Assembly: GCA_041743425.1 (NCBI GenBank)
Contig: JBGTMS010000024.1
Location: 1-10,010 of the forward strand
Length of the DNA stretch: 10,010 nucleotides
Reading direction: 5' to 3'
DNA from: JTS-RE37 sp041743425
GTDB taxonomy: Bacteria > Bacteroidota > Bacteroidia > Flavobacteriales > Flavobacteriaceae
Shown: positions 7,069 to 10,010 of the stretch, piece by piece
Position numbering within the stretch: the stretch's first letter is position 1
Layout: every line of letters begins with the position of its first letter
Made by a program: the position numbers and the translations under genes
Notes under the pieces: model-generated
Database searches by the model: none
Told to the model about the DNA's origin: nothing
Seen by the model: the letters and a program-made list of their open reading frames with translations, nothing else

Positions 7069-7836
7069 ATGAGAAGAGGAAGTTGGAAAATCAGAATTTT
7101 TATCGGTCTCGCCATTGTGGCATTCGCCTTTGTCCAAAGGTGTAGTAACAAGGAAGCAAATCCTTATACGGGCCGCAATCAGACAATAAGTATGACACCG
7201 GAACAGGAAATTGCCATTGGACTTCAAAGCGCACCGGAGATCACCAGGGAATTTGGTGGCCTCTATCCGGACGAGCGCCTGCAGTCATTTGTTGATGCCG
7301 TGGGCAAGAAAATGGTGAACAATAGTATTGCCCGGGAAACACCTTACCAGTATGAATTCCATTTGCTGGCGGATGATCAGACCCTGAATGCTTTTGCACT
7401 TCCCGGAGGTCCTGTATTTATAACCTATGCTTTGTTTTCACGTTTGAATGAAGCCCAGCTCGCAGGTGTCCTTGGCCATGAAATTGGACATGTGATCGGC
7501 AGGCATTCAGCAGAAAGGATCGCTGAGAGTAATTTCTGGAAAACGATATCTATGGGGGCGAGTGTTGGTGCGGACGCCGGAGGCCTCGTAGGGAGTATCG
7601 GTCAGAATACCCTGCTCAAAAACGGACGTGGTGATGAACTGGAAAGTGATGAACTCGGGGTACTGTTTATGATACAGGCAGGGTATCAGCCGGAAGAAAT
7701 GATTCGGGTAATGGAAATTCTCAGTGAAGGTTCTGGCTCAGGACGGGTCCCGGAATTTCAGAGCACGCATCCTGATCCTGAGAACAGGATCGAGAAAATC
7801 AGGGAGGCCATCGAAAAATACAAGGGCCAACAATAA
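7069..7836 (+). CDS. M48 family zinc metalloprotease (BepA/LoiP-like)
   Basis: This 255-residue protein carries H-E-I-G-H at 137-141 (zinc ligands H137 and H141, catalytic E138). The third ligand is E190 in the E-L-E-S-D motif (E-x3-D), and STHPDPENRIE at 232-242 is the C-terminal His element seen in BepA-type proteases. LNAFALPGGPVFITYALFS before the HExxH is also typical of the family. The N terminus (R-R-G-S-W-K, then a hydrophobic segment about 9-22) is a signal peptide or anchor. Cys25 follows F-V-Q-R, a poor lipobox, so lipidation is uncertain. There is no TPR extension, so it resembles the short LoiP/YcaL type rather than full-length BepA. The family handles outer-membrane protein quality control in the periplasm. 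The gene lies 40 bp after the M15 peptidase gene, which suggests a shared envelope-maintenance unit. All catalytic residues are intact. Confidence 0.9.
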   Translation: MRRGSWKIRIFIGLAIVAFAFVQRCSNKEANPYTGRNQTISMTPEQEIAIGLQSAPEITREFGGLYPDERLQSFVDAVGKKMVNNSIARETPYQYEFHLLADDQTLNAFALPGGPVFITYALFSRLNEAQLAGVLGHEIGHVIGRHSAERIAESNFWKTISMGASVGADAGGLVGSIGQNTLLKNGRGDELESDELGVLFMIQAGYQPEEMIRVMEILSEGSGSGRVPEFQSTHPDPENRIEKIREAIEKYKGQQ

Positions 7837-7838
7837 CC

Positions 7839-7872
7839 TGCAGCGGTATTATTTTAAATCTCAGCCGCTGCA
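7839..7872 (+). terminator. Possible terminator or stem-loop just after the M48 gene
   Basis: An 8-bp GC-rich inverted repeat (TGCAGCGG / CCGCTGCA) with an 18-nt AT-rich loop begins 3 bp after the M48 stop codon. It is followed only by ATCTTATTT, so the T tract is poor. It could be a weak terminator or an mRNA 3'-end stabilising hairpin. Confidence 0.35.
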
Positions 7873-7994
7873 ATCTTATTTCCCCTGAGACCTTTTTTCT
7901 CATTATTTTTAAAAGTATCTAAGGTTTTATTCCCGGACTCTATGATCCGCTCCGGGTTCACATCTCTAAATATAACTTCTAAATGCCATTGCAC

Positions 7995-8039
7995 AGGAAC
8001 AACAGGTAGCAATGCGTTGTTCCTCATCCGGTTTTTTTT
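7995..8039 (+). terminator. Candidate terminator: 9-bp hairpin followed by eight Ts
   Basis: AGGAACAAC (7995-8003) and GTTGTTCCT (8016-8024) form a perfect 9-bp stem with a 12-nt loop. A run of eight Ts begins at 8032, seven bases after the stem, which is farther than ideal. It could end readthrough from the M15-M48 unit. A flanking TTGCAC/GTGCAA pair (7989-7994 and 8044-8049) encloses the whole structure. Confidence 0.35.
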
Positions 8040-8132
8040 GCAGTGCAACGAATATATATAATAAACAGGCTCCGGACATGGACTCATACCCGAAATAAAC
8101 CCTGTAACTCTAGGATTTCAGGTTTTTTTATT

Positions 8133-8140
8133 TACCTTTG
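8133..8140 (+). promoter_or_regulatory. Bacteroidota-type -7 promoter element (TACCTTTG) for the small membrane protein
   Basis: This is the same TACCTTTG octamer as at 6226-6233, an exact match to TAnnTTTG, placed 69 bp before the ATG at 8210. No clear -33 element is seen. Its position between a T-rich run and the small gene supports independent transcription of that gene. Confidence 0.45.
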
Positions 8141-8209
8141 AATTCCTCCAAATCTTCAGCATTGCCCCTGATTTAACCTTTATAGCTTGCATTTTTTAAA
8201 TAAGACTAT

Positions 8210-8377
8210 ATGGGAACACTATTACACTTTCGAGAACTTTACTTTGAGGCTTTTGACAATTGCAAACCTGGATTTATCGTTTTCCTTTTAAAGGTATATT
8301 CGTTTTTCTGTGCTATAATGCTTGGGATGGCCGTTTACGCATTTATGTACCGGGCATTTACAGGATTTGATTTTTGA
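8210..8377 (+). CDS. Small single-span membrane protein, 55 residues, unknown function
   Basis: ATG 8210 to TGA 8375-8377 encodes 55 residues. The N-terminal third is soluble and mildly amphipathic (H-F-R-E-L-Y-F-E-A-F). A hydrophobic segment at about 21-47 (GFIVFLLKVYSFFCAIMLG followed by MAVYAFMY) would cross the inner membrane, and the protein ends in R-A-F-T-G-F-D-F. This architecture (R-E-L-Y-x-E-A-F start, one span, Y-R-x-x-T-G-F end) recalls short conserved flavobacterial proteins of unknown function, possibly the DUF6747 group; that is from memory and unchecked. Support for a real gene: a consensus -7 element 69 bp upstream, an A-rich leader, protein-like composition with a sensible membrane segment, and a strong terminator 65 bp downstream. 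It stands alone as a monocistron. Confidence 0.65.
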   Translation: MGTLLHFRELYFEAFDNCKPGFIVFLLKVYSFFCAIMLGMAVYAFMYRAFTGFDF

Positions 8378-8442
8378 TTTTAAGTTGTTTGTGTTTATTT
8401 ACTCTTTTACCTGAACACTATATTAGTAAATAAATGAAAAAT

Positions 8443-8474
8443 AAAAACCCTGCTTCTTAAAGAGCAGGGTTTTT
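8443..8474. terminator. Strong bidirectional rho-independent terminator
   Basis: A perfect 12-bp inverted repeat, AAAAACCCTGCT / AGCAGGGTTTTT, encloses an 8-nt loop (TCTTAAAG). The GC core CCCTGCT gives a stable stem, and both flanks provide U tracts, so it can act on either strand. It sits 65 bp after the small membrane protein gene (+) and 23 bp after the end of the ankyrin gene (-), serving both convergent transcripts. Confidence 0.9.
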
Positions 8475-8497
8475 GAATTGATGAATAATCTCTACCC

Positions 8498-8884
8498 CTA
8501 ACTCTTCCCCGAATTCTCAAGAACGGCAAGAGCGTCCGTAGCATTGGAAAGGTTGGCATGCTTTTTAGCGGTAAATCCCTTATCACATTTTAAACTGAGA
8601 TCTGCACCGTGATCAATCAGGACCTGCAGGATCTCCGACTTGTTATAACGGGCGGCAAAAATTGCAGGGGTCATCCCCAGGGACTTCTGGTTGATATCTT
8701 CCCCAAGTTCAATCATTCTTTGCACTGTGGCAACATCACCTTGCATGATGGCCTTACAAAAAGGATTTACACCAGCGCGATAAGAACTGATCAGGTTGTG
8801 GCTCAAGCCGGTTGGTTCCATGGCAGACATGCCTGTCACCGCCAGACACATGCAGGCAGCAACGGAAAGAATTGTTTTTCTCAT
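8498..8884 (-). CDS. Small exported ankyrin-repeat protein
   Basis: This 128-residue protein is read on the - strand with its ATG at 8884. That start is chosen because M-R-K-T-I-L begins a good signal peptide (hydrophobic 5-18, likely cleavage after M-S-A21). An in-frame ATG at 8953 would add 23 residues before it. The mature part has about two and a half ankyrin repeats: 40-68 (FCKAIMQGDVATVQRMIELG), 69-101 (GMTPAIFAARY, then LIDHGADLSLKC) and a partial third to the end. Ankyrin repeats bind other proteins; the partner here is unknown, and the signal peptide implies a periplasmic or surface location. It is monocistronic, ends at the bidirectional terminator, and is divergent from gpmI. No catalytic domain is present. 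Confidence 0.85.
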   Translation of the reverse strand: MRKTILSVAACMCLAVTGMSAMEPTGLSHNLISSYRAGVNPFCKAIMQGDVATVQRMIELGEDINQKSLGMTPAIFAARYNKSEILQVLIDHGADLSLKCDKGFTAKKHANLSNATDALAVLENSGKS

Positions 8885-9183
8885 GATGATTTCGATTTTA
8901 ATTGATGAATAGTTATTGATTAGTCTGAGGTTCCCTTTAATGAAGACCGACAACCTTTCCCCAGTACTTTTACCATTTTACTTCTCAATAGCATTCCAAT
9001 GTCAGTGGAGCTAAAGCCAGAAGGCATATTTATGCTTTTAGTACTGTACAGGATTGTTTTGTCAATAATTCATTAAAAATCACTTCAGATTTTACGTATA
9101 CAACAATAGACAGCAATACCGCGCTTTTGTTTCACCCTTTAACAGTTAAATAACTAAATTTTAACATCCCACCCATTATACGA

Positions 9184-9198
9184 CGAATTGTAAATTCG
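9184..9198. promoter_or_regulatory. Operator-like inverted repeat upstream of gpmI
   Basis: CGAATT-GTA-AATTCG is a perfect 6-3-6 dyad located 95 bp before the gpmI start. Its size and symmetry fit a binding site for a dimeric regulator, but no regulator is known to me for this site and chance occurrence is possible in AT-rich DNA. Confidence 0.2.
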
Positions 9199-9263
9199 GT
9201 TCATGCCTGGCTGCAACCGATCAAAATCCTATAAAGAATACAGTATTAATCCCTATTTCACCC

Positions 9264-9271
9264 TATTTTTG
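9264..9271 (+). promoter_or_regulatory. Possible -7 promoter element for gpmI (TATTTTTG)
   Basis: TATTTTTG matches TAnnTTTG and lies 21 bp before the gpmI ATG, which would leave a leader of only about 15 nt. No TTTG is seen at the matching -33 position, so the true promoter may lie farther upstream. Confidence 0.35.
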
Positions 9272-9292
9272 AATTCCTGAAGATGTCACAAA

Positions 9293-10010
9293 ATGAATAG
9301 TAAAGTAGTATTGATGATTCTGGATGGTTGGGGGATTTCTACGAATCCGGAAGTGTCTGCCATCGCCCATGCAAAGACACCCTTTATAGATTCGCTTTAT
9401 AAATCTTACCCAAATGCCATCCTTCTTACCGACGGGATGAACGTAGGTCTGCCGGAAGGACAGATGGGCAATAGCGAAGTCGGTCATATGAACCTGGGTG
9501 CCGGGCGAATTGTCTATCAGGACCTGGCCCGTATCAACCTGGCCATAACCGAGGACCGCTTAAAGGATGAAATTGTACTTCAGAATGTATTTAATTATGC
9601 CAGAGAAGAAGGCAAGACCGTGCACTTTCTGGGGCTGTTAAGCAATGGCGGGGTACATAGTCATATTGATCACCTCAAAGGCCTGATCTCAATGGCCGAA
9701 GCTTATGGCATCTCTGATTCTTTTGTGCACGCGTTTACAGACGGCCGTGATGTGGATCCCAGGAGCGGGATGATGTTTCTGGAGGAACTACAATCCTTTT
9801 GTGCCGGGAAACATACCAGACTGGCATCAGTAATCGGCCGATATTATGCAATGGACAGGGATAACCGATGGGAACGTATCAAACTTGCCTATGACTTGTT
9901 GGTTGAAGGCGTGGGTACCCATACCAATGATATCCTTGCGACTATAAAGCAAAATTATGACGATGGGATAACGGATGAGTTTATTCCACCTATAAGCGTG
10001 ACAGATATCA
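9293..10010 (+). CDS. gpmI: 2,3-bisphosphoglycerate-independent phosphoglycerate mutase, N-terminal part (3' end outside window)
   Basis: The frame is open from ATG 9293 to the window edge, giving 239 of the roughly 510 residues usual for the family. The enzyme interconverts 3- and 2-phosphoglycerate in glycolysis and gluconeogenesis in the cytoplasm, using two Mn2+ and a phosphoserine intermediate. Visible motifs are LDGWG (metal ligand D11), G-Q-M-G-N-S-E-V-G-H with catalytic Ser61, SNGGVHSH (substrate His122), HAFTDGRDVDP (R152, D153), and IGRYYAMDRDNRW (R183, R189). These are all in the expected order and spacing, so the visible half looks fully functional. The phosphotransferase insert domain is mostly present; the C-terminal phosphatase-like half is cut off. 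The ATG at 9293 is chosen because homologues begin just before the V-x-L-x-I-L-D-G-W-G motif. Confidence 0.97.
   Translation, partial: MNSKVVLMILDGWGISTNPEVSAIAHAKTPFIDSLYKSYPNAILLTDGMNVGLPEGQMGNSEVGHMNLGAGRIVYQDLARINLAITEDRLKDEIVLQNVFNYAREEGKTVHFLGLLSNGGVHSHIDHLKGLISMAEAYGISDSFVHAFTDGRDVDPRSGMMFLEELQSFCAGKHTRLASVIGRYYAMDRDNRWERIKLAYDLLVEGVGTHTNDILATIKQNYDDGITDEFIPPISVTDI

Larger units (their letters stand above)
7837..8209. other. Gene-poor intergenic stretch with several inverted repeats
   Basis: No convincing gene is seen here. It contains four inverted repeats: TGCAGCGG/CCGCTGCA (7839-7872), CCCGGA/TCCGGG (7932-7956), AGGAACAAC/GTTGTTCCT (7995-8024), and a CCTG/CAGG pair running into seven Ts (8099-8129). 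A promoter-like TACCTTTG follows at 8133-8140. A 77-codon open frame on the - strand (8087 to 7854) crosses the first three hairpins, but has no promoter, start context or composition that persuades me it is a gene. Confidence 0.6.
8885..9292. other. Divergent intergenic region between ankyrin gene and gpmI
   Basis: This 408-bp AT-rich region has no gene I can support. It should hold the promoters of both divergent genes. On the + strand a -7-like TATTTTTG lies at 9264-9271; on the - strand I see only near-matches such as CAACAATA at about 9101-9108. Two small palindromes are present: GCATA-TT-TATGC (9024-9035) and CGAATT-GTA-AATTCG (9184-9198). Confidence 0.6.

Noticed and set aside
7945..7965. 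tRNA-like T-arm sequence (CCGGGTTCA) in the intergenic region
   Set aside because: No acceptor, D or anticodon stems can be folded around it, so the match is a coincidence.
7854..8087. 77-codon open frame on the - strand after the M48 gene
   Set aside because: It runs through several hairpins, has no promoter-like element or recognisable family, and ends 17 bp from the convergent M48 stop. A real small gene cannot be fully excluded; homologue conservation would decide.
9283..9300. Mini open frame of five codons overlapping the gpmI start
   Set aside because: ATG 9283 to TAG 9300 is too short to judge and is expected by chance in AT-rich leaders; nothing supports a leader peptide.

Overview
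The window looks like chromosome of a member of the Bacteroidota, most likely a marine-type Flavobacteriia. The evidence is two proteins ending in the type IX secretion (T9SS) type B / gliding-motility C-terminal domain, signal peptides ending in a G-Q or A-Q junction, A-rich leaders with little Shine-Dalgarno signal, and two intergenic copies of the Bacteroidota -7 promoter octamer TACCTTTG. A genus cannot be assigned from this sequence alone.

Layout. Bases 1-6154 hold four + strand genes for exported proteins, arranged as two tandem cassettes. In each cassette a low-complexity, Asn/Thr/Asp-rich protein without a sorting domain is followed at once by a protein of about 380-390 residues with a T9SS type B C-terminal domain. 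Cassette 1 is 1-2168 (first gene cut by the window edge) and cassette 2 is 2364-6154. The first genes of the two cassettes share a domain of about 85 residues, and the second genes are paralogues along their length. The first gene of cassette 2 encodes 25 in-register copies of a 22-residue Asp-rich unit. The spacing between the genes of a cassette is 20 bp and 2 bp, so the pairs are probably cotranscribed and the products may act together at the cell surface.

Bases 6294-7836 carry a likely two-gene unit for envelope peptidases. The first is an M15 VanY-type D-Ala-D-Ala carboxypeptidase-like protein with a twin-arginine leader. The second is an M48 zinc metalloprotease of the BepA/LoiP type. 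A good promoter (6226-6233) precedes it. A gene-poor, hairpin-rich stretch follows, then an unannotated 55-residue single-span membrane protein (8210-8377) with its own promoter-like octamer.

A strong bidirectional terminator (8443-8474) separates this small + strand gene from a convergent - strand gene for a small exported ankyrin-repeat protein (8498-8884). A 408-bp divergent intergenic region follows. The window ends inside gpmI, the cofactor-independent phosphoglycerate mutase of glycolysis (9293 to the edge).

The least-described part is the surface-protein locus: the duplicated partner plus T9SS-cargo cassette, and the repeat array that appears to be edited by whole-unit duplication. 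The rest is ordinary flavobacterial chromosome.
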